Of a stretch of DNA of 64,000 nucleotides, positions 1 through 8,232 are shown in pieces. Under the pieces are notes generated by a model. The model was not told where the DNA came from. It saw only the letters and a program-made list of their open reading frames with translations, and ran no database searches. Position 1 is the stretch's first letter. Every line of letters starts with the position of its first letter. The stretch comes from Streptomyces endocoffeicus (GTDB taxonomy: Bacteria > Actinomycetota > Actinomycetes > Streptomycetales > Streptomycetaceae), in the NCBI RefSeq assembly GCF_016741935.1, contig NZ_JAERRG010000005.1:388517-452516 (forward strand), given 5' to 3'. The position numbers and the translations under genes are program-made.

Positions 1-1
1 C

Positions 2-703
2 ATGACTGAACCTCAGCCCCTACGCTCCGCCGACCCGGCGCCCGACCCGCACGGACCGGGCAGGCCCCCGGGGCGCAAGGCGAAGCAGACACCGCTGGAG
101 CAGATGGGCGGCACCACGGGTCTGGTGTACATGATGCTGCCGGTCGTGGCCTTCGTGCTCGCCAACGCCTCCTACGGGCTGACCGCCGCCATCTGCACCG
201 CCTTCGGTGTCTCCCTGGCCATCTCCGTGCTGCGCCTGGTGCGCAAGGAGTCGATCCAGCCCGCGCTCTCCGGCCTGTTCGGCGTCGCCGTCGCCTCGTT
301 CGTCGCCTGGAAGACGGGATCGGCCAAGGGCTTCTTCCTGACGGGCATCTGGAGCAACCTCGCACTCGGCGTGCTCTTCCTGCTCTCGGTCCTCGTACGC
401 CGGCCGCTGGCCGGAATCGTCTGGGGCTCGCTCAACGGCACCGGCACCGACTGGCTCAAGGACAAGCCCTCGCGCCACTACTACGACATTGCCACCCTCA
501 CTCTGGTGGGCGTCTTCGCCCTCCGGGTCGCCGTACAGCAGTGGCTCTACGACAAGGACGCCACCGGCTGGCTCGCCTTCGCCAAGATCGCGATGGGCTA
601 CCCCCTGCTCGCTCTGGCCTTCCTGGTCGTGCTGTGGGCGGGCCGCCGCTCGGGCACGCGACTCAAGGCCCTGGCCGGACCGCGGCCCGCGCGACCGGCC
701 TGA
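2..703 (+). CDS. DUF3159 family integral membrane protein
   Basis: The 233-aa protein has a polar, Pro-rich N-terminus (about 40 residues). About six hydrophobic segments follow, at roughly residues 41-60, 62-78, 90-105, 109-131, 161-183 and 194-215, and the C-terminus is basic. Length, topology and the internal NGTGTDWL-type loop match the actinobacterial DUF3159 family, whose function is unknown. The ATG is the second base of the window, so the promoter and any upstream operon partner are outside view. The next gene starts 33 bp after the stop on the same strand and may be co-transcribed. The family call is recognition by eye; the membrane location is clear from the sequence. Confidence 0.8.
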   Translation: MTEPQPLRSADPAPDPHGPGRPPGRKAKQTPLEQMGGTTGLVYMMLPVVAFVLANASYGLTAAICTAFGVSLAISVLRLVRKESIQPALSGLFGVAVASFVAWKTGSAKGFFLTGIWSNLALGVLFLLSVLVRRPLAGIVWGSLNGTGTDWLKDKPSRHYYDIATLTLVGVFALRVAVQQWLYDKDATGWLAFAKIAMGYPLLALAFLVVLWAGRRSGTRLKALAGPRPARPA

Positions 704-736
704 TCGACGACCCCTTTCGGAGCCCTGAGGAGAGAA

Positions 737-1426
737 ATGGGCCAGTCCCTGCCCCAGAGCCAGTCCCTGCCCCAGAGCCAGTCCCTGCCCCAGAGCCTGT
801 TCCTGCTCTGCTACACCGTGGACAAGGAAAAGTTCGAACTCACCAATCTCCAGGGCCGCGGCCAGTTGCTGCGCGCCGCGGCACTGACCGTGCTGACCCT
901 CGACGGGCTGCTCGGCGCCGAGGGAAAGAAGGCCGTCCGGCTGCCCGCCGAGCCGCCGAGCGATCCCTTCTTGGCCGAGGTATGGCGCGACGTACCCGCG
1001 GAGAAGCCCAAGGGCTGGCTTTCGCTCGTCCACAACAAGGCCCACACCGCGGAGAAGCCCATCCGCGAGCAGCTCGCCGCGGCGGGTGTGGTCACGATCC
1101 GGCGCGAGAGGCGGCTGGGGCTGGTCGCCGTCGACCGGGTCACCGTCAACGATCCACGGCCGGTACTCGCCCTTCAGGAGCGGGTACGCGACGCCGTGCT
1201 CCGCGGGCCCGATCCGGCGGCGGTCCCGATGGAGGAGCTGACCATGGCCGTGTTCGCGGCCGAGGTGGAGGTGACCAGTGTGTTCTCCGGCAAGGAACGC
1301 CGGGAGCACGGGCAGGCGCTCAAGGGCCTCGCCGCACATTTCGACGACGCCGTGCCCGGTCTGCGCAAGGCGCTGCGCGACTCGTACCTGTCGAGCAGGG
1401 CCGTCGGAGGCGGCTGGGGCACATGA
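737..1426 (+). CDS. GPP34 (GOLPH3/VPS74-like) family protein
   Basis: The 229-aa protein has the bacterial GPP34 pattern. An early LLCYTVDKEKFEL-like strand is followed by a helical stretch with alternating Leu/Ala around 'RGQLLRAAALTVLTLDGLL', and later RERRLGLV-type strands. In eukaryotes this family binds phosphatidylinositol-4-phosphate; in actinobacteria the role is unknown and a membrane-peripheral location is inference. The start follows a GAGGAGAGAA Shine-Dalgarno. The first about 20 residues are a SLPQSQ repeat from three 18-bp DNA repeats, so the conserved domain starts near residue 20. The stop overlaps an in-frame ATG of the next gene (ATGA at 1423-1426), consistent with one transcript. 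Confidence 0.8.
   Translation: MGQSLPQSQSLPQSQSLPQSLFLLCYTVDKEKFELTNLQGRGQLLRAAALTVLTLDGLLGAEGKKAVRLPAEPPSDPFLAEVWRDVPAEKPKGWLSLVHNKAHTAEKPIREQLAAAGVVTIRRERRLGLVAVDRVTVNDPRPVLALQERVRDAVLRGPDPAAVPMEELTMAVFAAEVEVTSVFSGKERREHGQALKGLAAHFDDAVPGLRKALRDSYLSSRAVGGGWGT
743..796 (+). repeat. three perfect 18-bp tandem repeats in the GPP34 gene
   Basis: The unit CAGTCCCTGCCCCAGAGC occurs three times at 743-760, 761-778 and 779-796. It is in frame (6 codons) and encodes QSLPQS at the N-terminus of the GPP34 protein. Copy-number change would lengthen or shorten the tail without breaking the frame. Confidence 0.95.
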
Positions 1427-1518
1427 GCACCGACCACACGCCGGAGCGGGAAGGCGCCTCCCACACCGTGACCCGAGCCGTCTCACATCCACAGCACGAA
1501 AGAGCCACGAGGGTGACC

Positions 1519-2823
1519 ATGAGCCAAGGCCGCGTCGTTCGACCGCTGGGTGCCTGCGAACGGACCATTGACTTCTACATGCACCGCAATCCGCTCCAGT
1601 TCTCCCTGGTCGCCGAGATGGACCGCCCGGTGCCGGCGGGCGTGCTGGCTTCGGCGCTGGCCACGCTCCAGGATCGGCATCCCTTGCTCGGGGTCGCGGT
1701 CGACCGCGCCGCGCCCGAGGCCGTGTACCGGGTGTCCGAAGGCGCGATCCCCCTCGAAGTGGCCGCCGATGGCACTCCGTGGCAATCCGTCGTCGCCGTC
1801 GAGCAGACGCGGCCGATCCCCCCGGCACCGGGGCCCCTGGCGCGCGCCGTGCTCGTCCCACAAGAGCCGGGCTGCGCCATAGTGCTCACCTTCGCGCACC
1901 AGATCACCGACGGTGTCGGCGGTCTGCGGGCCCTGCTGGACCTGGTGGCGGCCCTGGACGGGGAGGAGTTGACGCCGCCGGGCGACGTTCCACACGTACA
2001 GGAGGACCTCCTCGCCCACCTCGATGGAGCGGCCCACCTCGACGGAGCGGCCCACCTCGGCCGAACGGCGGACGCCGGCGACGCCACGGCCGGCCCGCCC
2101 TTGGACGATGACGAGCGCATGGGCGCCGTCGGCGAGCTCACGCCGTTCTCCGGGCGTACACCGCACGTCGACACTCTCGCCCTGGACCGGGGACTGACCA
2201 CGCGGCTGGTCCGCCGCTGCCGCCAGGAGGGCACGTCCGTGCACGCCGCGCTCTGCGCCGCCGCCACGGTGGTATTCCACCGGCGAGGACGCGAGTTCGT
2301 GCGGGTGCTGACCCCGGTGGACCTGCGCCGTGCGGTCGGACTGCCCGACGAGGTGGTGAACCGGTTCACGGGCGTCCGGACGGGAAGCGCCGCGCACGAC
2401 GCGAAAGACTTCTGGGGGTTCTCCCGCCGTACCCGCGCATCGCTTGCCCTTCAGCGCACACCGGCCGCGCTGCAGGCCGGTGCCGCGGCTCTCGCACAGC
2501 ATGCCCCATCGAGCCCCGGTGACGCCGAGGCCATGATGTCCGCCGCCACCGCGGCCGACATCCAGATCACCAACCTCGGAGTGGCATACCCGAGCGGGCA
2601 GAGCCCGGGTCGGCAGAACCCGAGTCGGCAGAGCCCGAGCGGGCTCTCCGCTCTGTGGGGCCCCGCACAGATCACCCAGCTGCGAGGCGAGCACATTCTC
2701 GGTGTCGTCACGGTCGGCGGGCGGCTGCGGATGACAGAGCTCACCCACGATCCTGTCGCCGGGCTCGTCCCGGAGATAGGCGCCGTACTGGCCGAAGCAT
2801 GCGCCGAATCACCTCACGGATGA
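1519..2823 (+). CDS. Condensation-domain / PapA-type acyltransferase-like protein
   Basis: The 434-aa protein has the HxxxDG catalytic motif of the condensation/acyltransferase superfamily (HQITDG, His about residue 127) in a FAHQITDGVGG context. The early 'ACERTIDFYMHRNPLQFSLVAEM' type start resembles the PapA/phthiocerol-dimycocerosyl transferase group. The family joins acyl groups to alcohols or amines; the substrate here is unknown. There is no carrier protein or NRPS beside it. Two low-complexity stretches (HLDGAA repeats about 170-180; PSxQSP repeats about 355-375) look like slippage products. The ATG at 1519 has GAGGGTGACC before it. An ATG at 1423 overlaps the previous stop and would add 32 residues; either could be used. 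Confidence 0.65.
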   Translation: MSQGRVVRPLGACERTIDFYMHRNPLQFSLVAEMDRPVPAGVLASALATLQDRHPLLGVAVDRAAPEAVYRVSEGAIPLEVAADGTPWQSVVAVEQTRPIPPAPGPLARAVLVPQEPGCAIVLTFAHQITDGVGGLRALLDLVAALDGEELTPPGDVPHVQEDLLAHLDGAAHLDGAAHLGRTADAGDATAGPPLDDDERMGAVGELTPFSGRTPHVDTLALDRGLTTRLVRRCRQEGTSVHAALCAAATVVFHRRGREFVRVLTPVDLRRAVGLPDEVVNRFTGVRTGSAAHDAKDFWGFSRRTRASLALQRTPAALQAGAAALAQHAPSSPGDAEAMMSAATAADIQITNLGVAYPSGQSPGRQNPSRQSPSGLSALWGPAQITQLRGEHILGVVTVGGRLRMTELTHDPVAGLVPEIGAVLAEACAESPHG

Positions 2824-2835
2824 GCGTGTCCATCC

Positions 2836-2898
2836 ATGTCACCGATGTCACCGATGTCACCGATGCCACCGATGCCACCGATGCCACCGATATCACCG
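2836..2898 (+). repeat. 9-bp tandem repeat array (7 copies) upstream of the AfsR-like gene
   Basis: ATGTCACCG occurs three times (2836-2862), then ATGCCACCG three times (2863-2889), then ATATCACCG (2890-2898). The array lies just after the stop of the acyltransferase gene. If translation began at 2836 it would encode MSPMSPMSPMPP..., but the family N-terminus starts much later (about 2956), so the array is more likely a leader or promoter-region minisatellite. Confidence 0.95.
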
Positions 2899-2955
2899 AC
2901 GACCACCTCGGCCGCCGCGCGGACCCATGCCGTGAAAGCGGACCGTGAGGATTCC

Positions 2956-5808
2956 TTGTGTTTCGCGGTGCTGGGGCCGGTCAGGGCGTGGCGTGGGGCA
3001 CATGAGCTGGATCTGGGTTCGCCGCAGCAACGCGTGGTGCTGGCCGCGTTGCTGCTGCGGCCCGGGCGGCCGGTTACGGTCGCCGAACTGGTGGACGCCG
3101 TGTGGGGCGATGAGCCGCCGCCGGCGGCTGTGTCCGTGCTGCGCACCTATGCGTCGCGGCTGCGCAAGGTACTGGAGCCGGGGCGTGACGCCGGTGAGCC
3201 CCCGCGGGTGCTGGTCTCGGCCGCGGACGGGTATCTGGCGCGGGTACCGGAAGGTTCGGTGGATCTGGATGTGTTCGAGCAGCGGGTCGCCGAGGCGAAG
3301 AAGCTACGGGCGATGGGTGCGATGTCGGCCGCCGCGGATCTGCTGCGGGCCGCGCTCGACGGGTGGGCGGGGACACCGCTGGCCGGTCTTCCCGGTCCGC
3401 TGGCCGAGGCCGAGCGTTCCCGGCTGGCCGAGGAGCGGCTGGCCACGCTGGAGACCCGGCTGGATACCGAGGTCCGGCTGGGGCGGCACAGTGAGGTGAT
3501 CGCCGAGTTGGCCGCGCTGACCGGTGAGCATCCGCTGCGGGAGCGGCTGTGCCGCCTTCTCATGCTGGCGTTGTACCGGTCCGGGCGGCAGGCCGAGGCG
3601 CTGGCGGTCTACCGCAGGACGCGCGGCACCCTGGTGGCCGAACTGGGCATCAACCCCAGTGCGTCACTGCAGGAGCTCCACGGCCGCATCCTGACCGCCG
3701 ACCCCACACTGGACCCCACCCCACCGGAGACGGAGGCCGAGCCGTGGGTGCCGCTGGCCGCCGGGCATATGGTCCGCCCCGCACAGCTACCCGCCGAACT
3801 GGCCACCTTCACCGGCCGGCAAGCCGAACTGAGGCAGATCCAGGCCCTGTTACCGGGCGGCGGGACGCCTCCGGCCACGGTGCTGATCAGCGCGATCGGC
3901 GGTATGGCGGGCGTCGGCAAGACCACCCTGGCCGTGCACCTGGCCCACCGGCTCGCCCACCGCTACCCCGACGGACAGCTGTACATCAATCTGCGCGGCT
4001 TCGACCCGACCGGCTCGGCCATGCCAAGCGGGGAGGCCATCCGCGTCTTCCTCGACGCGCTCGGCGTGCCTTCGCAGCGGATACCCGCCCACCGCGACGT
4101 CCAGGCGGCGCTGTACCGCAGCCTGCTCGCCAACCGGCGGATGCTCCTCCTCCTCGACAACGCCCGCGACACCGAACAGGTCCGCCACCTGCTCCCGGCC
4201 TCACCCGGCTGCCTGGCCATCGTCACCAGCCGCAACCAGCTCACCGGCCTGATCGTCAACGAGGGGGCGCGTCCGCTGACGCTGAACCCGCTGACGTGGG
4301 CCGAGGCTCATGAATTCCTGGTGCGCCGGGTCGGCGCCGCACGCCTGGCGGCGGAACCCGAAGCGACGGACGAGATCATCACACGCTGCGCCCGGCTGCC
4401 CCTGGCCCTCGCCATCATCGCCGCCCGCGCCACCGCCCGCCCCGGATTCCCGCTCGAAGCCATCGCCGGGGAGCTGCGCGACAGCCGGGGCAGCCTTGAC
4501 GCGTTCGCCGGGGGCGAGCCCACCACGGACGTACGAGCCGTCTTCTCCTCGTCGTACGAGGCTCTGTCCGCTCCGGTCGCCCGGCTGTTCCACCTGCTGG
4601 ACCTCCACCCCGGCCCGGACATCTCCGCACCCGCCGCCGCCGCCCTCGCCGGGCTTCCCCTCCGTGAGACCCGCGGTCTCCTCGCGGAACTCACTCGCGC
4701 CCATCTGCTCACCGAACACTCACCGGGCCGCTACACCCTGCACGACCTGCTGCGTGCCTACGCCGCCGAACGCATCGCCACCGAAGAGACACCACAAGAA
4801 CGGGACCGGGCCACCGAACGGCTCCTGTGCTGGTACCTGCACACCGCCGGCGCCGCCTACTCCCACCTCGCCCCCCACCGCCGCCGGATCCCCCTCCAGC
4901 CACCGCCTCCCGGCTGCCGGCCCCTGACCTTCACCAGCCACGACGAAGCCCTCACCTGGTGCGAGGCCGAACGCCCCAACCTCGTCGCCGCGGTGCACCA
5001 GGCCGCCGCGTCCTCCCGGCCCCGCCTCGCCTGGCAACTCGCCGCCGCCCTGTGGGGATTCTTCTATCTGCGTGCCCATCTGCACGACTGGCTCGACACC
5101 GTCCAGAGCGCACTCGACACCGCCCGTGACACCCACGACCGCGTGGGCGAGGCATGGAGCCTCAACGACCTGGCCGTCGCACTGACCGTGACCCGCCGCT
5201 TCGACGAGGCCATCGACCACCTGAAACAGGCGATGACCCTCTGCCGGGAGCTCGGGGACACCCCCGGCAGGTCCCAGGCCATGGGCAACCTGGGCAACAC
5301 GTATCTCCAGCTCGGCCGACTCGACAAGGCGGCCGAATACATCCGCCGCTCACTCGTCCTCGACCGGGCGCACGGCAGCCCCTGGGGAGAGGGCCTCGCC
5401 CTGGCCAAACTGGGCGACATCTACCAGCGGCTCGGCCGCTTCGACGAGGCCATCGACCATCTGGAGCGGTCGCTGACCATCCTGCGCGCCGGCGGCAACC
5501 GCTGGGGCGAAGGCGTCACACTCGACATCCTCGGCACCGTCCACCACCGGCTCCACCGCCACGACGACGCGATCCAGCACTACCGTCAGGCCCTCGGAGC
5601 GCTCCGGGACATCGGCAACCGCTGGAACGAGGGCGAAACCCTCGACCACCTCGGCGGCACCCTCCTGGCCGCGGGCGACCCGGAAGCGGCCCGCACCAGA
5701 TGGCGACAGGCCCTGGCGGTCTTCCAGGAGTTCGACCATCCCCGCACCGAGGAGATCCAGGAGAGGCTCCGCCGCCTGGACGAACGTGGGCCGGACTCTT
5801 CGGCATAA
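2956..5808 (+). CDS. AfsR/SARP-family transcriptional regulator with NB-ARC and TPR
   Basis: About 950 aa. The order is an OmpR-like winged-helix DNA-binding domain (about 1-95), a bacterial transcriptional activation domain (about 100-245), an NB-ARC STAND ATPase (P-loop GGMAGVGKTT near 313; LLLLDNA Walker B) and C-terminal TPR repeats (about 720-940). This is the AfsR layout: an ATP-dependent activator of secondary-metabolism genes. The TTG at 2956, behind GTGAGG, gives MCFAVLGPVRAW, matching the usual SARP start. Longer in-frame starts exist at 2932 (GTG) and 2836 (ATG, inside the 9-bp repeat). No biosynthetic cluster lies beside it in the window, so its targets are unknown. Confidence 0.85.
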   Translation: MCFAVLGPVRAWRGAHELDLGSPQQRVVLAALLLRPGRPVTVAELVDAVWGDEPPPAAVSVLRTYASRLRKVLEPGRDAGEPPRVLVSAADGYLARVPEGSVDLDVFEQRVAEAKKLRAMGAMSAAADLLRAALDGWAGTPLAGLPGPLAEAERSRLAEERLATLETRLDTEVRLGRHSEVIAELAALTGEHPLRERLCRLLMLALYRSGRQAEALAVYRRTRGTLVAELGINPSASLQELHGRILTADPTLDPTPPETEAEPWVPLAAGHMVRPAQLPAELATFTGRQAELRQIQALLPGGGTPPATVLISAIGGMAGVGKTTLAVHLAHRLAHRYPDGQLYINLRGFDPTGSAMPSGEAIRVFLDALGVPSQRIPAHRDVQAALYRSLLANRRMLLLLDNARDTEQVRHLLPASPGCLAIVTSRNQLTGLIVNEGARPLTLNPLTWAEAHEFLVRRVGAARLAAEPEATDEIITRCARLPLALAIIAARATARPGFPLEAIAGELRDSRGSLDAFAGGEPTTDVRAVFSSSYEALSAPVARLFHLLDLHPGPDISAPAAAALAGLPLRETRGLLAELTRAHLLTEHSPGRYTLHDLLRAYAAERIATEETPQERDRATERLLCWYLHTAGAAYSHLAPHRRRIPLQPPPPGCRPLTFTSHDEALTWCEAERPNLVAAVHQAAASSRPRLAWQLAAALWGFFYLRAHLHDWLDTVQSALDTARDTHDRVGEAWSLNDLAVALTVTRRFDEAIDHLKQAMTLCRELGDTPGRSQAMGNLGNTYLQLGRLDKAAEYIRRSLVLDRAHGSPWGEGLALAKLGDIYQRLGRFDEAIDHLERSLTILRAGGNRWGEGVTLDILGTVHHRLHRHDDAIQHYRQALGALRDIGNRWNEGETLDHLGGTLLAAGDPEAARTRWRQALAVFQEFDHPRTEEIQERLRRLDERGPDSSA

Positions 5809-5991
5809 CCTCAGGGTGAGGCCGAAACCTCCGCGCGACCTTCCCGGGCGGCGGAATCCGCGGACCCACCTGTCAATCGAGCGTCAAAGCGATGTGGAAC
5901 CCCGCTCGTAACACTTCCCCCGAATCGGGAGCACCGAGATCGGCCCCGAGACCTGTACCCCCGCAGGGTCACGGAACAAGGAAGTGCGAAC

Positions 5992-6579
5992 GTGAGCTGG
6001 ACCAGGATGGGTTCCTCAGGAGCGGTGGGCACCCGGGAACGTGCGCTGCGCACGCTCTACGACGAGCAGGCAGGTGTTCTGTACGCGTACGTGGTGCGTC
6101 TTTTGGGGGGTGACCGGCACAGGGCCGAGGACGTGGTGCAGGAGACGCTGCTGCGCTGCTGGCGCAGGCAGGACCTGGACGTCGGCCAGTCGCTGCGGCC
6201 GTGGCTGTTCAGAGTGGCCCGCAACCTCGTCATCGACGACTACCGGTCGCGCATGACCCGTCCTCAGGAGGTCAGCGCCGGGACCTGGCTGGACGACGCG
6301 CTGACGGGGCCCGACGACGTGGACCGGCTGCTCTCCTCGTTGCTTCTCAAGGAGGCTTTCCAGCAACTGTCCACCAAGCACCGGGAGGTGCTGTACGAGA
6401 CGTACTACTCGGGCCGATCGACCCGCGAGGCGGGCCAGTTGCTCGGCATCCCGCCGGGGACCGTCAAGTCGCGAACGCACCACGCGGTACGTGCCCTGCG
6501 GCTGGCCATGGGCGTCACCGAGCGCGCCGAGGACGAGGCCGTCGACAGGCCCGCGCTGCGGCACTCGTCCGCGGCGTGA
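5992..6579 (+). CDS. ECF-type RNA polymerase sigma factor
   Basis: The 195-aa protein has a region 2 helix set (LYDEQAGVLYAYV, then 'AEDVVQETLLRCW' and 'RPWLFRVARNLVIDDYR') and a region 4 helix-turn-helix (STREAGQLLGIPPGTVKSR). This is the classic ECF sigma-70 pattern, for -35/-10 recognition and redirection of RNA polymerase to a stress or cell-surface regulon. The GTG start follows GGAAG with good spacing. No zinc-finger anti-sigma gene follows; the next gene is convergent. Control must therefore lie elsewhere or be transcriptional. GGAAC-like elements sit upstream, but I could not define a promoter firmly. Confidence 0.9.
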   Translation: MSWTRMGSSGAVGTRERALRTLYDEQAGVLYAYVVRLLGGDRHRAEDVVQETLLRCWRRQDLDVGQSLRPWLFRVARNLVIDDYRSRMTRPQEVSAGTWLDDALTGPDDVDRLLSSLLLKEAFQQLSTKHREVLYETYYSGRSTREAGQLLGIPPGTVKSRTHHAVRALRLAMGVTERAEDEAVDRPALRHSSAA

Positions 6580-6608
6580 CGCACAGGGACCGAGGACCCG
6601 GGCGAAGC

Positions 6609-7463
6609 TCAGCGGACGACTTCGGCGAGCCGTCCCACCTCATGGATGTCGGCGAGCGCCGGGATGAAGATGAGCTCGTCGACTTCGAGTTCCGCGTAGG
6701 CCCGCACCGCGTCACGCACCGCGTCGGGCCCGGCGCAGATGCCACTGTCGACGATGTCCACGACCTGTTCACCCGAGGCGCCGTAGTAGTGCCGTACGTT
6801 GGCCCGTCCCCGCTCGGCATCGCCGAACACGTAGTACGCGATGGCGACAAGCCGCGGGGATCCCTCGCGGCCTGCCTTCTTCCACGCGGATCCGGCCGCG
6901 TCGAACATCTGGGCGGCCATTCCCACGGGCACCGACGGGCCGATGTATCCCTCACCCCAGCGCGCCATGCGCTCGAAGGAGGCGGGAGACGAGCCGCCGA
7001 ACATCAGGGGCACGTCCCGTGTGCCGGTGGGGACCAGGGGATTCGACGCGCCGTCAACGACTTCTCCGCGCCAGACGCTCCGGTAGACCTCGAGGTCGCG
7101 GTCGAGTCGCTTGCCCCTGTCGCGTGGCCCCAGCCCGTCCACGAGGAAGTCGTCGGAACGGCCGCCGACGCTGATGCCAAGAGTGAGACGGTCGCCGGAC
7201 ACCGCGTCGATACCGGCCACTTCCTTCGCCAGGAGCACCGCCGGCCACGCCGGCGCGATCATGATATGGCTGATCAGCCCAATCGTGCTGGTGGCGCCGG
7301 CCGCGGCGGCGAGTGCGACGGTGTCCATGAGGCCCGGGTACGAGACGCGGCCGATGGATCCGAGCGACGAGAATCCCGCCCGCTCGGCCTGTGATGCCCA
7401 CGCGGGGATGATCGACGGGCGCATGTCGGGCACCTGATTGGGCAGTCCAATACCAATTTTCAT
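6609..7463 (-). CDS. LLM-class F420/FMN-dependent oxidoreductase
   Basis: The 284-aa protein starts MKIGIGLPNQ, the standard first strand of the luciferase-like monooxygenase TIM barrel. It keeps the 'LGISVGGRSDDF' and 'MFGGSSPASFERMARWGEGYI' type loops that line the flavin site. The cofactor (FMN or F420) and substrate cannot be told from the sequence. The ATG at 7463 is preferred because AAGGAG lies at proper spacing; an ATG six bases earlier is only two bases from it. It is the last gene of a minus-strand set with a hemerythrin-like protein and a methyltransferase (gaps about 58 and 45 bp), suggesting a small redox or tailoring operon. Confidence 0.85.
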   Translation of the reverse strand: MKIGIGLPNQVPDMRPSIIPAWASQAERAGFSSLGSIGRVSYPGLMDTVALAAAAGATSTIGLISHIMIAPAWPAVLLAKEVAGIDAVSGDRLTLGISVGGRSDDFLVDGLGPRDRGKRLDRDLEVYRSVWRGEVVDGASNPLVPTGTRDVPLMFGGSSPASFERMARWGEGYIGPSVPVGMAAQMFDAAGSAWKKAGREGSPRLVAIAYYVFGDAERGRANVRHYYGASGEQVVDIVDSGICAGPDAVRDAVRAYAELEVDELIFIPALADIHEVGRLAEVVR

Positions 7464-7521
7464 ATCCATGACTCCTTACTGCGCGTCAGAAAACGTGGCC
7501 GCGGATTTCGGTGCGCACCTG

Positions 7522-8187
7522 TCACCGAGCGGCGAATACCTTGCGCTGGTAACGCTTCAAGGCGATCGGGCCGACCCTCGACATCACCGTGAATACCGGA
7601 GTGGGGACGGCTTCCTTGAACAGGGCGCGCTGCTCGGCGGAGGCATCCCGCAGCAGCATTCCGAACAACACGGGAATCTTCGCGCGGGGAACGTTGCCCA
7701 GTCCCTTGTTGCCGACATCGGCCCATTCATCGGCGGTCAGATACCGGTCGATGAGTGGGAGCATCCGCTCCTCCTCGGCTTCGAGGTGCTCGCCGAGCGG
7801 TGGAAGCATTCCGTCGATCGTATCGGCGAGCGCGTCGCGGTCCTCCGCTGTCGCCGACGCCCGCCACACGGCGGTCCGCCGTTCCGTGGCCTGGAGCGCC
7901 GCATCGACGACCTGGTGTTGTGACCGCATCAATTCGACGATGGGCGCCACGTCCTGTGGCCCCCTGCCTGCCAACTTGGGCCAGCAGTGGTCGTCCTCAC
8001 TGCGGTGGTGCACATGCAGGAGATCGACCAGCAGAGCGACGTGATCGGCGACGATCCGTGCCCGCGCCCCATCATGCGCCGTAACACGACGGATCAGCGC
8101 CGGCAGCGCACCGAACTCACGCCGGAACATGGTGTGAACCGCGTACATGTCCCTGCTGTCCGCAGGCCGCGTGTTCTGCTTTGCCAT
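7522..8187 (-). CDS. Hemerythrin HHE cation-binding domain protein
   Basis: The 221-aa all-helical protein has the HHE spacing of metal ligands: H in 'MYAVHTMFRREF', 'LLHVHHRSEDD' (HHRSED), 'RSQHQVVDAAL' and 'LGEHLEAEEERMLP'. These are expected to hold a di-iron or similar centre that binds O2, NO or acts as a redox sensor; the ligand is not known. The C-terminal third (about 150-221) is an extension common in Streptomyces members. The start follows AAGGAAGACC. It lies between the methyltransferase and LLM oxidoreductase genes on the same strand and is probably co-transcribed. Confidence 0.85.
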   Translation of the reverse strand: MAKQNTRPADSRDMYAVHTMFRREFGALPALIRRVTAHDGARARIVADHVALLVDLLHVHHRSEDDHCWPKLAGRGPQDVAPIVELMRSQHQVVDAALQATERRTAVWRASATAEDRDALADTIDGMLPPLGEHLEAEEERMLPLIDRYLTADEWADVGNKGLGNVPRAKIPVLFGMLLRDASAEQRALFKEAVPTPVFTVMSRVGPIALKRYQRKVFAAR

Positions 8188-8232
8188 GGTCTTCCTTACG
8201 GTATGCGCGTCAAGGGGCGGGTCTGGGCGGAG

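Noticed and set aside
20..1861. 613-aa minus-strand frame over the first genes
   Set aside because: Low-complexity shadow of three plus-strand genes with recognisable families.
2836..2898. SARP heptamer binding repeats
   Set aside because: SARP sites are spaced 11 bp or multiples; this array has a 9-bp period, so it is better explained as a minisatellite.
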